Positions 26,912 through 35,886 of a stretch of DNA of 64,000 bases are shown here, one piece after another. The translations under genes were made by a program, and so were the position numbers. Below the pieces are notes generated by a model, which saw only the letters and a list, made by a program, of their open reading frames with translations, was not told the DNA's origin and did not search any database. The DNA is from Ignavibacteriota bacterium. GTDB taxonomy: Bacteria > Bacteroidota > Ignavibacteria > UBA10030. The first letter of the stretch is position 1. Each line of letters begins with the position of its first letter. The stretch spans positions 89,546 to 153,545 of the forward strand of contig PMZI01000014.1 in the NCBI GenBank assembly GCA_003170475.1. Reading direction: 5' to 3'.

Positions 26912-28906
26912 TCACGAGGAAATTGACGCTATCAGCGCCTTGAATTGGTCTTTTGTCTGTTTGATTGCAGTCGCTTCAACCGTAAGTTTCTGCACGACAG
27001 AGTTAGTATCGCTGGTGCCGCGAACCGCTTCAAAGTCCTTCTTTTGATCCTCTTCGGTCTGGTCCAATCCATATCCAATGCGGGCAAAAGCCCCGAATTC
27101 CTTCTTTGAGTCCTCCAGGATCATCCCATGGAGGGAACTCGCGGATCCCTCCCAATCATCAGCTGCTCCCAGAAGTTGAGTCTTCGTTATTTCTGTTAGC
27201 TGAATACCATTTTCCTTCTGGTACGTCTCGAATACATACTGCCATTCGAACGCCCGATATCCCTCGAACATCTTCTGAAATTCCGCCAACAGTTCATCAT
27301 ACGATTTGACCGATCCATTTGTCACCCTTGATTCCAAATCGGCAAGCCGTTCACGTGGAGCCAACAATCCAGCCACATCGCTCCATTCCGATGACCGCTG
27401 CAATGTGGACTCTGGCTTCAGAGATTTGATGAGAGAGCTCCAATTTGAGTGCTGTGCGGCAGAATCCCGGACCTTTTCCATTACTTTCTGATTCAGGTAC
27501 CGTTTGACCGCGAGTGAATAGCGTTTCACCCCTTTCTCGAGGGACTGTCTGCTGACCTGTGCCCCACCAACGCTCAAGGTCATTTTGTCCTTTGGTTCTC
27601 TGGCGCTCAACGCTAGCAACTCATCGCGTCCGCAACGCATTTTCTCGACCGTGTACGGGGAGAAGACATCAAATACGATGAGATCTCTTTTCTTGGGCGC
27701 TTTTCTGCCGTCGCGTTTGGGCCATTTCTCACCATCACGCACCGTTCCGACAGAAACAAGATTCATTGCGGGAACGATCTTTGATGCTCCGCCCTCCTCA
27801 AAGATGTAGGAGAACGGAAGATTTGGCACATCGAGATTTGAATAGTGCTTGCCGATCACAACACCGAATGCCCCGATGTGAGCCTCAAAGAGCAAATACG
27901 AGAAAGATCCTGTCTTTGAGCCGCGCTCAAGCACGCCTTGGTGCACCGGACCAAGCTTGTACATGTGATTGCTTTGGTTGGAACCACTTCCAGCGTTGTA
28001 GAATGAGAACAATCCAGCAATCAGCAAGGTTGACTTGTGATGTGTCACCGTGTAGGGCCCGGCAAAAAGCGATACCGCCTCTCCGTGAAATGCTTCGCAG
28101 TTTGCAAAGAAGAGTGAATTTTCCGCGGAATACTGTTTTCCCATTTTTGCATTCTGGCCCACGAACACTTTGTCGAGGATTGCTCCGCTTTCAACACGTG
28201 CCCCTTCGGCAAGAATGAACGACTTTGCCTGCACACCCTCTCCAATTTCCGTAGGATGCTCAATGCAGCTGTTCACCGTTCCGTTCTGAAGGAACTGCGC
28301 TCCATGAATAAACGCATGCGATCCGATGGCGACGTTGTGAATTGTGCCGCAGTGCACCAAACGTGCTCCATCACCGACTCGACCCCGTTCCGCCTTCGCC
28401 TCAGATGCTTTCACCTCGATGAGTCGCTCAACTTGTTTGGTGAATGCCGCATTATGCTTCAACATCGCTTGCACATATGCTGTCTGAGAGGTGAGATCAT
28501 TGATGATCCTGACTCCCCTCCCCCCACCCTCGTTGACCGTTTCAAGCTCCACGCCATTGCCGAATGTCGCGTTCGAGTCAGCAGTTAGGGCTGCAACATC
28601 CTCAATCAAAACGTTCTTCTCGATGATGTAGTTGGAGAGGACTGAGCCGATATTGGCGACACGGACGCTGTCGCCAATGTCGCAATTCGCAATAGAAGCT
28701 CCGTAGACCCCGCTGTGGAGTTCCACGCCGTCGACAGTATGGCTGCCAGACACGTCACCAATGCGAACGCTCCCAAAGAAATGTGCGTTTTGGATCCGAG
28801 CGAGATCAAGGTTGGGGACGATCATCACCTGCCGCCAGTCAGCGGCTGCACAACCCTGCAGAGTAAGCTGAGCTATCTGTTTTTCGTTCAATTGTAAGTA
28901 GGTCAT
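26912..28906 (-). CDS. DUF4954 family beta-helix protein
   Basis: A 664-residue protein of the DUF4954 family known mainly from Bacteroidota and relatives. The N-terminal two thirds show hexapeptide-like turns of a left-handed beta-helix (VRIGDVSGSHTVDGVELHSG, SIANCDIGDSVRVANIGSV, ARVESGAILDKVFVGQNAKM), as in UDP-GlcNAc-type acyl/uridylyl transferases. The C-terminal third is helical. No activity has been assigned to the family that I know of. The frame opens at 28990, but the start at 28906 (MTYLQLNEKQI) matches the usual family beginning; neither has a strong SD. It precedes nagB by 176 nt on the same strand, which hints at amino-sugar nucleotide metabolism as inference only. Confidence 0.75.
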   Translation of the reverse strand: MTYLQLNEKQIAQLTLQGCAAADWRQVMIVPNLDLARIQNAHFFGSVRIGDVSGSHTVDGVELHSGVYGASIANCDIGDSVRVANIGSVLSNYIIEKNVLIEDVAALTADSNATFGNGVELETVNEGGGRGVRIINDLTSQTAYVQAMLKHNAAFTKQVERLIEVKASEAKAERGRVGDGARLVHCGTIHNVAIGSHAFIHGAQFLQNGTVNSCIEHPTEIGEGVQAKSFILAEGARVESGAILDKVFVGQNAKMGKQYSAENSLFFANCEAFHGEAVSLFAGPYTVTHHKSTLLIAGLFSFYNAGSGSNQSNHMYKLGPVHQGVLERGSKTGSFSYLLFEAHIGAFGVVIGKHYSNLDVPNLPFSYIFEEGGASKIVPAMNLVSVGTVRDGEKWPKRDGRKAPKKRDLIVFDVFSPYTVEKMRCGRDELLALSAREPKDKMTLSVGGAQVSRQSLEKGVKRYSLAVKRYLNQKVMEKVRDSAAQHSNWSSLIKSLKPESTLQRSSEWSDVAGLLAPRERLADLESRVTNGSVKSYDELLAEFQKMFEGYRAFEWQYVFETYQKENGIQLTEITKTQLLGAADDWEGSASSLHGMILEDSKKEFGAFARIGYGLDQTEEDQKKDFEAVRGTSDTNSVVQKLTVEATAIKQTKDQFKALIASISS

Positions 28907-29688
28907 TTCAATTCTGCTTAAAGTATGAATTATCAATTTAGTCACACGTATGCCCTGACGGGAAGTTACAGGAGCCGGGGCGGCATTCATTCGGAGAAGG
29001 AGGGCACTTCCTTTGCTGCAATTAAACTACCAAATCACTTGCACAAGTTCAAGAACAAAGCGTTGTGATGCCGAATCAGCGTTCAATCGTGTCGTGGAAG
29101 GGCCGGGGGAGTTGATCTCGCCCTCCTTGACACCCTCGGAGGAACATTGGTAGACCATTCTCTGGCTTCATGTGACGCCGACGTCGTACGCTCTGTCGCA
29201 CCACCATTGAGCTGACTCAACCCAGCATGGTTCTCCACGGGATCTGACCATAGAGATGCCGATCTCAGCAAGTTCCGTTTGACTGCGGCAAATGCACCAC
29301 GTATGAGTTGCAAAACTGCGAAGAAATTCACTGCTCTGCATGGATATCTCTCGCAATTTCAGGAAATCTCACGATTACTCACAATGAGCGTGATGCTGGA
29401 AGCAAACGACATTCTATGGCTCGCTGGAATTCACGCGCCGAGCAGCATTTCCCTGGAGCAAACAAAGGTTCAGGCAATGCAATGTGAGGATCTGATGCGA
29501 TGAGGAGAAAAACAAAGGGAGGAGGAAGATCAGCGAAGAGACCCTGGCGGAGGATCTCAGACATCAAGCCGTTAGAATCTTGAAGCAAACCCCTTGGTAG
29601 CCACAACGTGTTTCACACGCGCGGTATCATTCGGAGGGAGAAGAATTATCACAGTACACACTGTGGCTACCCGTGGCGGGAAGGGAGG
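28907..29688. other. gene-poor stretch with a long inverted repeat
   Basis: About 780 bp without a gene I can support. Several 60-82 codon ORFs on both strands (for example 29083-29331 minus, 29279-29503 plus) overlap each other and show no family motif. The only clear structure is a 10-bp perfect inverted repeat, GGTAGCCACA (29596-29605) and TGTGGCTACC (29662-29671), about 20 bp beyond the end of the AraC-type gene and without a T run. Confidence 0.5.
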
Positions 29689-30183
29689 TCAATTCGCGTG
29701 CCCCTGGATCGTGATTCCTTCAAGCTGAGTCGCTGATGGCTTCGAGGACCCGCGTCGAGTGGAAGTGATGGCGTGCTGTACTGCTTTTGCCGTTAGCACC
29801 AAATGCGGCCCCGAATCCATGTTTGCCTGGTTTCTTGCTTCTCTACGCCAGATGCCTGAGATCGACCGTCTGTACATCTTCCGAAATTCTTCCATCGTCA
29901 TACCAGTGGCGTTTCTGAACAGGCGCGCACCGACATCTTCACGGATGCCAAGATCGATGCAGATAACTTTGCAAAGTGAATCTGATTGGGCCAGTTGTTC
30001 TTTCATCCTTGCAATGCGTGATTCCCGAATGAATCGGCTCAAAGTCAATTTCTCCGAACGATAGAATGACTTCTTCAGCTTGTCCAACGGGCAATTCAGT
30101 TGATCAGCGACGTGCTGAGTCTTGTGAACGTGCCCAAGATTGGTTTCAACGAAGGATTTGATGAGTGTGATGTCCAGAGCCAT
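29689..30183 (-). CDS. AraC-type HTH transcription factor, DNA-binding domain only
   Basis: A 164-residue protein with a double helix-turn-helix of the AraC/XylS type at about residues 5-105: HKTQHVADQLNCPLDKLKKS for the first HTH and KVICIDLGIREDVGARLFRN for the second, ending in GMTMEEFRKMYRR, the usual P-x-x-y/fR position being degenerate. No ligand-binding domain is present. The ATG at 30183 is chosen over an upstream frame opening because AGGAGGAA lies 6 nt before it; the upstream extension is Pro-rich and lacks an SD. The AAA+ regulator gene lies 251 nt upstream on the same strand. Targets are unknown. Confidence 0.75.
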   Translation of the reverse strand: MALDITLIKSFVETNLGHVHKTQHVADQLNCPLDKLKKSFYRSEKLTLSRFIRESRIARMKEQLAQSDSLCKVICIDLGIREDVGARLFRNATGMTMEEFRKMYRRSISGIWRREARNQANMDSGPHLVLTAKAVQHAITSTRRGSSKPSATQLEGITIQGHAN

Positions 30184-30434
30184 GAGACATTCCTCCTGTG
30201 GTGGGGGTGGTAGGTGAGGTGGGATTTGGATAACGCGTCGATCCATGGTCACAATCTCCGGGAGCTCCACGAAAGCGAGACAGTGTGGTAACGCAATATT
30301 TCAGTGCATGAGAGAACGAGGTGTTTGACTACGGAGTGATGATAAACAACTGGGAGGACAAAGTCAAGTAAAATCTCGGAATGTTTCCGCTATTTTGCGG
30401 AATCACAGTCACTTTCAATTTGCAATTTGAACAG

Positions 30435-31379
30435 TTAAGGTTTTCTTGCCGTCGGAATTCCCAGCCTGCGCATCCTATAACGAAGTGTATCTTCCGTGAT
30501 CCTGAGAAAGCGAGCAGCCTTGCTTTGATTGAATCCAGATTTCTCGAGAGTCCTCAGGAGGATTCCCTTCTCAATAATCTCCAAGGAGTTGTCCAAAGCG
30601 AAGTCTGTGCCTGCCTCTATACGGTCTAGTATGCGTGAAAGCTCGGCCTGTTCATTCACGATACCTGCGGGAAGTCTGAAGACATCCTTATCTCGTGAGA
30701 GGACAATGCTGCGTTCAACCATCCGCTTGAGCTCCTGGACATTCTCCTTCCATTCCTGACGAACCAGCACACCGATGGCGTTCGCATCGATCACCATGTC
30801 CTCCATCCCTAACTCACCTGTAATCTGCTTGACGAAATACTCAACGAGGTCCGGGATATCCGCTGGCCTATCCCGAAGCGGCTGGATTTTTACTACCCCC
30901 CAGTGCTTTGTCTCATCAAGAATGCAAGGAAGAACCGATCCCGTCTTCACATACTGCATGACAGGGAATTCCGACAATACGATGAATCGGATCTCACACC
31001 TCTTTTTCCGGCAAAAAGCAAGCAAGTCACAAACAGCCTTCTGAGCGGCAAGCCCCGCCTTGTCTATGTCTTCCAGGATCAGTGTTGTCCCCTCGACGAG
31101 CTTAAACGTGCCGTGATCAGGAGAGATGGGGTTGTGAAACTCCCCCTTCTCGATCGCGAGCTCAACCAGTTTTCGCAAATGCGTTGGATCCGTCGTAGCC
31201 ACATTGAGCCGCACGCACGGTTTCCGGGAATCTCTACTCTCCCGATGAATCGCTTCAGCGAGATGGCCTTTCCCGACACCAATCTCACCCGCGATGACGA
31301 TGTTCCGTCTTGAGCGAGAAAACCTTTGCACTTCTTCTCGATTACGGTTCGTTTCCTGACTGGTACCGATTATTTGCAT
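30435..31379 (-). CDS. NtrC-like AAA+ regulator without GAFTGA
   Basis: A 314-residue protein with the layout of a short sigma54 activator: AAA+ domain (about 1-235) then a Fis-type HTH (about 270-310, NQSKAARFLRITEDTLRYRM). Walker A is IAGEIGVGKGHLAEAIH (about 29-45). WKENVQELKRMVERSIVL (about 213-230) matches the usual WPGNVREL block. The sigma54-contact loop, normally GAFTGA, reads GEFHNP (near residue 79), and Walker B is LILEDID (about 98-104), with the acidic pair in the order ED instead of DE. No receiver or other sensor domain. It therefore probably cannot remodel sigma54 holoenzyme and may be a repressor or a sigma70-type regulator like TyrR. An SD (AAAGGTGAGG) precedes the ATG. Confidence 0.8.
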   Translation of the reverse strand: MQIIGTSQETNRNREEVQRFSRSRRNIVIAGEIGVGKGHLAEAIHRESRDSRKPCVRLNVATTDPTHLRKLVELAIEKGEFHNPISPDHGTFKLVEGTTLILEDIDKAGLAAQKAVCDLLAFCRKKRCEIRFIVLSEFPVMQYVKTGSVLPCILDETKHWGVVKIQPLRDRPADIPDLVEYFVKQITGELGMEDMVIDANAIGVLVRQEWKENVQELKRMVERSIVLSRDKDVFRLPAGIVNEQAELSRILDRIEAGTDFALDNSLEIIEKGILLRTLEKSGFNQSKAARFLRITEDTLRYRMRRLGIPTARKP

Positions 31380-31422
31380 GCCTCACCTTTCATCTGTTTC
31401 AACGATCGTCTGATCTTTTTAA

Positions 31423-32583
31423 CTAACCATCGATTCCTTTATTTGAATTGCGCTGAATGAGAAACCGCCGCTCGAGCTCTCCCTGATTCATGAACTGTCG
31501 AACGACCCAGTTATCGAAGGCATCACGCCATCGGGTTATGCCCTCAGGCCCCTCGATCAATCGACGTTCATAGTAGCCTCCTTCTACTGATTTGATGAAA
31601 TGAAGGCGCAGAGCAAAGAGGACACAGAGGAGCCACATGAATGACATCGATACGTAGCCGCCAATTGCCACAAAATTCATGTACCTGTCGTATGACTGAG
31701 TCTGTGCGTAACCGTAGTAGTGAAGAACTTCAAAGCAGGAGTAAGGTAAAAGACACCAAGCTATCTTTTCCATATAGGCTCCTTCTGGTGAGTCTACCAA
31801 GTACCTGCAGATGACAAGTATGACTAGCGCAAATAGGGTTATCAGACTCATCTTCACACAAGACCGCCAGAGTGGTCTATAAAACAACATATACGCATCA
31901 TCACCGTGATTGTAGGGCAATACCTCTTGCACAAACGCTATTCTTTGTTCCTGTGATAAGTCCATCTCTTCCTTCCCAATTCCTGGAGATTGTAGATTTG
32001 CATGCGACGCGATTTGTTCGACGCTGGGATGCAGGTTGCCCTCCTGCCGCATTCGTTCGACACTAATGTGAACTGCCTTCAGGTTTTTCAACTGAGGCAA
32101 GGTGGTTAAATACATCGGATCCTTGAGGAATGAACCGAATAGCACCATCGTCACGCCTCCAACTAATATCAGTGTTGCACCATATTTTCGCCATGCGGTC
32201 CAATTCCGAAAAACATAGTTGAACACGACAAACACTACGACTATCTGTAAGAGAACGATGTAGGTGAGCAAATTGTATTCATAGAAATAGAACCGTGCCC
32301 ACTCATTTTTTGGCACGAACACGAGTATAGCAAGTTGGAACAAAGGGGTGGCAATACCATTACCGCCAAAAAAAACCGCGCAATTCAAGAATACAAAACG
32401 TGTTCCAATAGACATCTCATACACGTACAAGAAGCACGAAGTCAACCCTAGCAACGCGCTTGATCCCAGAGATGCTATGTTCACCAGATGACCCCATTCT
32501 TCAGATGGATTAGAAAGGGCACCGGCGACGATGAGACCCATCAGCACAATCCATAAATAAAATATTGTGACGAATGTTTTCAT
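31423..32583 (-). CDS. polytopic membrane protein of unknown function
   Basis: I do not recognise this 386-residue protein. It has a likely N-terminal membrane helix (about 5-22), further helices near 37-55, 63-90, 105-125 and 136-152, a soluble loop of about 75 residues (155-230, with HPSVEQIASHANLQSP), then helices near 240-262, 275-290 and 305-330, and a charged C-terminal tail. The sequence is visibly richer in A and T than its neighbours. The Fis-type AAA+ regulator starts 43 nt downstream on the same strand, so the three genes 29689-32583 may form one unit. No catalytic motif is visible. Confidence 0.7.
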   Translation of the reverse strand: MKTFVTIFYLWIVLMGLIVAGALSNPSEEWGHLVNIASLGSSALLGLTSCFLYVYEMSIGTRFVFLNCAVFFGGNGIATPLFQLAILVFVPKNEWARFYFYEYNLLTYIVLLQIVVVFVVFNYVFRNWTAWRKYGATLILVGGVTMVLFGSFLKDPMYLTTLPQLKNLKAVHISVERMRQEGNLHPSVEQIASHANLQSPGIGKEEMDLSQEQRIAFVQEVLPYNHGDDAYMLFYRPLWRSCVKMSLITLFALVILVICRYLVDSPEGAYMEKIAWCLLPYSCFEVLHYYGYAQTQSYDRYMNFVAIGGYVSMSFMWLLCVLFALRLHFIKSVEGGYYERRLIEGPEGITRWRDAFDNWVVRQFMNQGELERRFLIQRNSNKGIDG

Positions 32584-32852
32584 TTCAATGACAAACCGCT
32601 CCTTCTACAAGCACGAAGATGCCGCCATAGTAATCTTTCTCCATGTACAAGTCAAGAGTTTTCTCGCCCCACCTCCGCAATATTACGGATTTCTCAGAAA
32701 TGCCAATCGTTTCTTCATGAGGGGAGTTCACACGCCACGGGCTGGCAAGATACCAGTTTTCTTGAGACTGAGCGTGCTATCTATCCGGAGATTGCCTATT
32801 TTATTGGCACTCAACATCAAGATCCACTGTCACTTTCTCCTGAGAATATCCT

Positions 32853-33839
32853 ATGACGATCCGCCAGACGATCAAGCAACCGAAGCACAATCACCATTCC
32901 GAGGAACATGACCTGGTTCGATCCATCAGGCTCGTTAATTTCAAGTCGGGAGAGGTGGCCACGATTATGCCCAATTTCGGAGCGACGGTACTTGAGGTCG
33001 TCCTCAGGTCGGGGAAGAACCTCCACTCCATCCTCGAAGCACCCGGGTCATCCAAGGATATCATCGAGAACAAGCACTTCCACGGCGCAAAGCTGATGCC
33101 GTTTCCGGGGAGGACTCCTCGAGGGAGATACCAGTTTGGCGGGAAAAACTATACTCTTAAGCCGAACACGAACGACAGAAGGTCCTCCATCCACGGCTTT
33201 GTGTGCAAGAAGCCATTTCGAATCGTTCGAACCACCGTCAGTAATCGCCGGGCTTCCGTGATCCTTGAATACATCCATCAAGGAGGCACAAAAGGCTATC
33301 CGTTCAAATTCTCTATGCGCCTCACCTACACACTCGGCAGCAGATCCTTCAGCTGCACAACCTTTGTGCGCAACCTCGACAAGTGCGCAATCCCCATGGG
33401 AGACGGATGGCATCCGTACTTCACAACAGCCGGAAGATCCAATCGACTACTCCTTTCTCTTCCCCCCCATTCCGTTGTCGAATTGACCGGACAAAAGGTA
33501 CCTACCGGCAGACTTGTGAGGCCGAACCGGAAAATGAGCACGATTGCACTTCGCCGGAAGAAGTTAGACTCAGTGTTTGACCTTGGAGAGAAGAGGCGGC
33601 GGGTGACGACGAAGCTCATCAATCCGAAAAGTGGAGTTGAACTCCATCTCTGGCAAGAAGCAGGAGCAGGGAAATACAGGTATCTGGTCGTTTATCGGCC
33701 GCCATCAGGCACGTCAGTGGCAATTGAACCTTGGACGTGCGCGCCAAACGCAGCCAATAACAAACTGGGTTTGATTGTTTTGAAGCCGGGTGGAACGTTT
33801 AGGGCTTCATACGGAGTGAGACTCAAATCAAGACGCTGA
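32853..33839 (+). CDS. aldose 1-epimerase (galactose mutarotase-like)
   Basis: Mutarotase-fold protein that interconverts alpha and beta anomers of hexoses. The 328-residue protein has the catalytic His in RRSSIHGFVCKKPFR (SIHGF, about 112-116), MGDGWHPYFTTAG (about 181-193) with the second His, and the catalytic Glu in AIEPWTCAPNA (about 291-301). A family Asp near VFDLGE (about 242) is also present. Very Arg/Lys-rich for a GalM. No strong SD is seen before the ATG. It faces the KDPG aldolase gene convergently, 10 nt apart. Sugar specificity cannot be told. Confidence 0.85.
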   Translation: MTIRQTIKQPKHNHHSEEHDLVRSIRLVNFKSGEVATIMPNFGATVLEVVLRSGKNLHSILEAPGSSKDIIENKHFHGAKLMPFPGRTPRGRYQFGGKNYTLKPNTNDRRSSIHGFVCKKPFRIVRTTVSNRRASVILEYIHQGGTKGYPFKFSMRLTYTLGSRSFSCTTFVRNLDKCAIPMGDGWHPYFTTAGRSNRLLLSLPPHSVVELTGQKVPTGRLVRPNRKMSTIALRRKKLDSVFDLGEKRRRVTTKLINPKSGVELHLWQEAGAGKYRYLVVYRPPSGTSVAIEPWTCAPNAANNKLGLIVLKPGGTFRASYGVRLKSRR

Positions 33840-33849
33840 AGCTGCGGCT

Positions 33850-34497
33850 CTATTTCGCTTTCGCCGCCTTCACATTCTGCACCATCCTGGCGGCACGATC
33901 TGTCAGGACTTCGTAGCGCTCTTCTTCGATCGCTTTTTTGTCAAGCAAATCGCTCCCTATACCCACCGCGCACGCTCCAGCTGTGATCCACTCTCCCACG
34001 TTGTCTATGGTGACTCCACCAGTGGGCATGAGACGGATATCGGGGAACGGCCCCCTCAGGTCCTTGAAATACTTCGGCCTTAGCGACGTTGCCGGAAACA
34101 CCTTGATGATATCCGCTCCGGCCTTCCAACCCGCAAGAATCTCCGTTGGCGTATAACATCCGGGCATAACTGCGATGCCTCGTTTGACGCAAAGGGACAC
34201 AACGCCGAGATTGAGCACCGGGCCAACAACGAAAGTCGCACCGGCCTCTATGACCTTCTCAGCGGTCTCCTGATCGACGACCGTTCCTGCACCAATGAGC
34301 ACATCTGACGGCACGGCTGACGACAGCTGGCGAATCATGTCAACTGCCCCCGGGACGGTCATCGTGATCTCGATGCATTTGATACCCCCGCTTCGCACAG
34401 CTTCAATGACTTTCAAAAGTCGGTTTGTATCCTTCATGCGAATCACGGCGACCACGCCTGAATCCATGATGCGGGCAACTACTTCGTTCTTGTTCAT
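33850..34497 (-). CDS. eda: KDPG/KHG aldolase
   Basis: 2-dehydro-3-deoxy-phosphogluconate (or 4-hydroxy-2-oxoglutarate) aldolase, giving pyruvate plus glyceraldehyde 3-phosphate from sugar acids. The 215-residue protein has the family blocks VVAVIRMKD (about 15-23), IKCIEITMTVPGA (about 39-51) with the catalytic Glu, GAGTVVDQETAEKVIEAGA (about 69-87), and ADIIKVFPATSLRPKYFKDL (about 127-146) with the Schiff-base Lys. It is the last gene of a tight SDR-GH88-like-eda operon, its ATG one base after the stop of the preceding gene, so the operon probably feeds uronate or gluconate-type acids to the Entner-Doudoroff end. Confidence 0.95.
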   Translation of the reverse strand: MNKNEVVARIMDSGVVAVIRMKDTNRLLKVIEAVRSGGIKCIEITMTVPGAVDMIRQLSSAVPSDVLIGAGTVVDQETAEKVIEAGATFVVGPVLNLGVVSLCVKRGIAVMPGCYTPTEILAGWKAGADIIKVFPATSLRPKYFKDLRGPFPDIRLMPTGGVTIDNVGEWITAGACAVGIGSDLLDKKAIEEERYEVLTDRAARMVQNVKAAKAK

Positions 34498-34498
34498 T

Positions 34499-35881
34499 TT
34501 ACTTGTTCACAAAGAAAGTGTAGTATGGTTCGTTTTGGGCCATCCGACGGAGCAGGAGCGCCAACTCACGTGCATGATAGTCGCCCCACATGGAGGACTC
34601 ACCGCACGGTACTTTTCTCCCGGACGGAATGTGATCCCATCCATTGGGACGGTGATAGACAGAGTGCAGAATCAAGCCCTCGTGTTCAGGATTTGCTGAG
34701 AGATAAGGCTCCTGAAAAAGCTTCGATGCCACGGTCAGTCCGGCCTGCAGGTATGACTTGCCTCTATCGGCGTGTCCCGCTTTCGTCAGGCAGTTGCCAA
34801 GTCGCACGAGACCCTGAGCGGCAATCGCGGCTGCCGAACTGTCCACCGGCTCAAAATCATTAAACGGCTCTGCAGGACGCTCAAGGAAATTGCCCATCCT
34901 TGCCAATCCGGGAGCGGCGGTATCCCAATACGGAATTCCATCAGTGGGGGCGTCCTTGATGTAGAAGTCAGCCACTGCCTCAGCGACAACGTAAAAGGCG
35001 TTTCGGATTCTCTCACTTCCGCCGAATGGAGATAGCTCCTCCTCCGAACGAGTGTCGAGAAACTCTATCTCTTCCGCGTACCCCAGAAGAATCCAAGCAA
35101 GACCTCTCGTCCATGTCGAGAATGGTGAATAGCCCTGTTGTGTGCTTGGACAACGATATGATCCGTCATTGACATTGAAAATCGATTCATGCGCGACCCG
35201 GCCAGAAACATCATATGAATCCCGTCCTTGTCCGTAATAGACATTGTATCGCGCTGTTGTCTCTGCATGTTGGAGGAGCCTTTCCAGCAGATTGATTTTA
35301 CGATCCTTCTCCCCCATCAGAACATGTCCAAGTTGATGGGCGACAGCGAGAACGCGCAATGAGCGGATGGTATCTGCGAAGAGTGAGTGCGGACCGTTGA
35401 ACGAATAGATGAAGCCCCCATCTTCGCCAAGATCTGTCCAGCGAGCAGCTTGCACAGCCCCGCTCACTTTGATGGCAAGCTCATAGAAGTTTCGTTCCCA
35501 TTGATCAAATGGGATCTTCTGTTCATGAACCAATCGCAGGAGGTTCCCGCACGTGCTGATCGTATTGAATCCGTGGTCATGTACGCCAACGTGGCTGATG
35601 TGACGCGGCATTTCCCGCAACGTTCCTTCACGTCCGATCACCAGGAATTCTTTGTCGCCGCTAACATCATACTGGAGAATTGCGGATCCGAACTGGAATC
35701 CTTGCGTCCATTCAGTCCATCCGCGAGAGGTGTAGGAACCCTCCACCGTAAACACGGGCGATCCTTTTTGGGGATCCCAGCGTCGTTGGAGATTCGAAAT
35801 CTTCTCACTCGAAAGACTGAAGAGCCGATCGACGAGAGGAATAAGTTGAGAAGGCTGAAGCTGATAGTCGATCCGGAGCAT
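34499..35881 (-). CDS. GH88-like (unsaturated glucuronyl hydrolase-like) protein
   Basis: A 460-residue (alpha/alpha)6-barrel protein of the GH88/GH105 type, which removes unsaturated uronic acids from oligosaccharides made by polysaccharide lyases. Supporting blocks: SRGWTEWTQGFQFGSAI (about 52-68), VHDHGFNTIS (about 99-108), PFSTWTRGLAWILLGYAEE (about 253-271), PVDSSAAAIAAQGLVRLG (about 346-363) and SSMWGDYHARELALLL (about 432-447). The catalytic Asp pair of GH88 probably corresponds to Asp residues in the HDH and PVDSSA blocks, but I cannot assign them with certainty. It lies between the SDR (5 nt) and eda (1 nt) genes. No signal peptide. Confidence 0.75.
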   Translation of the reverse strand: MLRIDYQLQPSQLIPLVDRLFSLSSEKISNLQRRWDPQKGSPVFTVEGSYTSRGWTEWTQGFQFGSAILQYDVSGDKEFLVIGREGTLREMPRHISHVGVHDHGFNTISTCGNLLRLVHEQKIPFDQWERNFYELAIKVSGAVQAARWTDLGEDGGFIYSFNGPHSLFADTIRSLRVLAVAHQLGHVLMGEKDRKINLLERLLQHAETTARYNVYYGQGRDSYDVSGRVAHESIFNVNDGSYRCPSTQQGYSPFSTWTRGLAWILLGYAEEIEFLDTRSEEELSPFGGSERIRNAFYVVAEAVADFYIKDAPTDGIPYWDTAAPGLARMGNFLERPAEPFNDFEPVDSSAAAIAAQGLVRLGNCLTKAGHADRGKSYLQAGLTVASKLFQEPYLSANPEHEGLILHSVYHRPNGWDHIPSGRKVPCGESSMWGDYHARELALLLRRMAQNEPYYTFFVNK

Positions 35882-35886
35882 AGGAA

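Noticed and set aside
30241-30434. Possible sigma54 (-24/-12) promoter near the NtrC-like gene
   Set aside because: No TGGC-N8-TTGC pattern found in the intergenic stretches I read.
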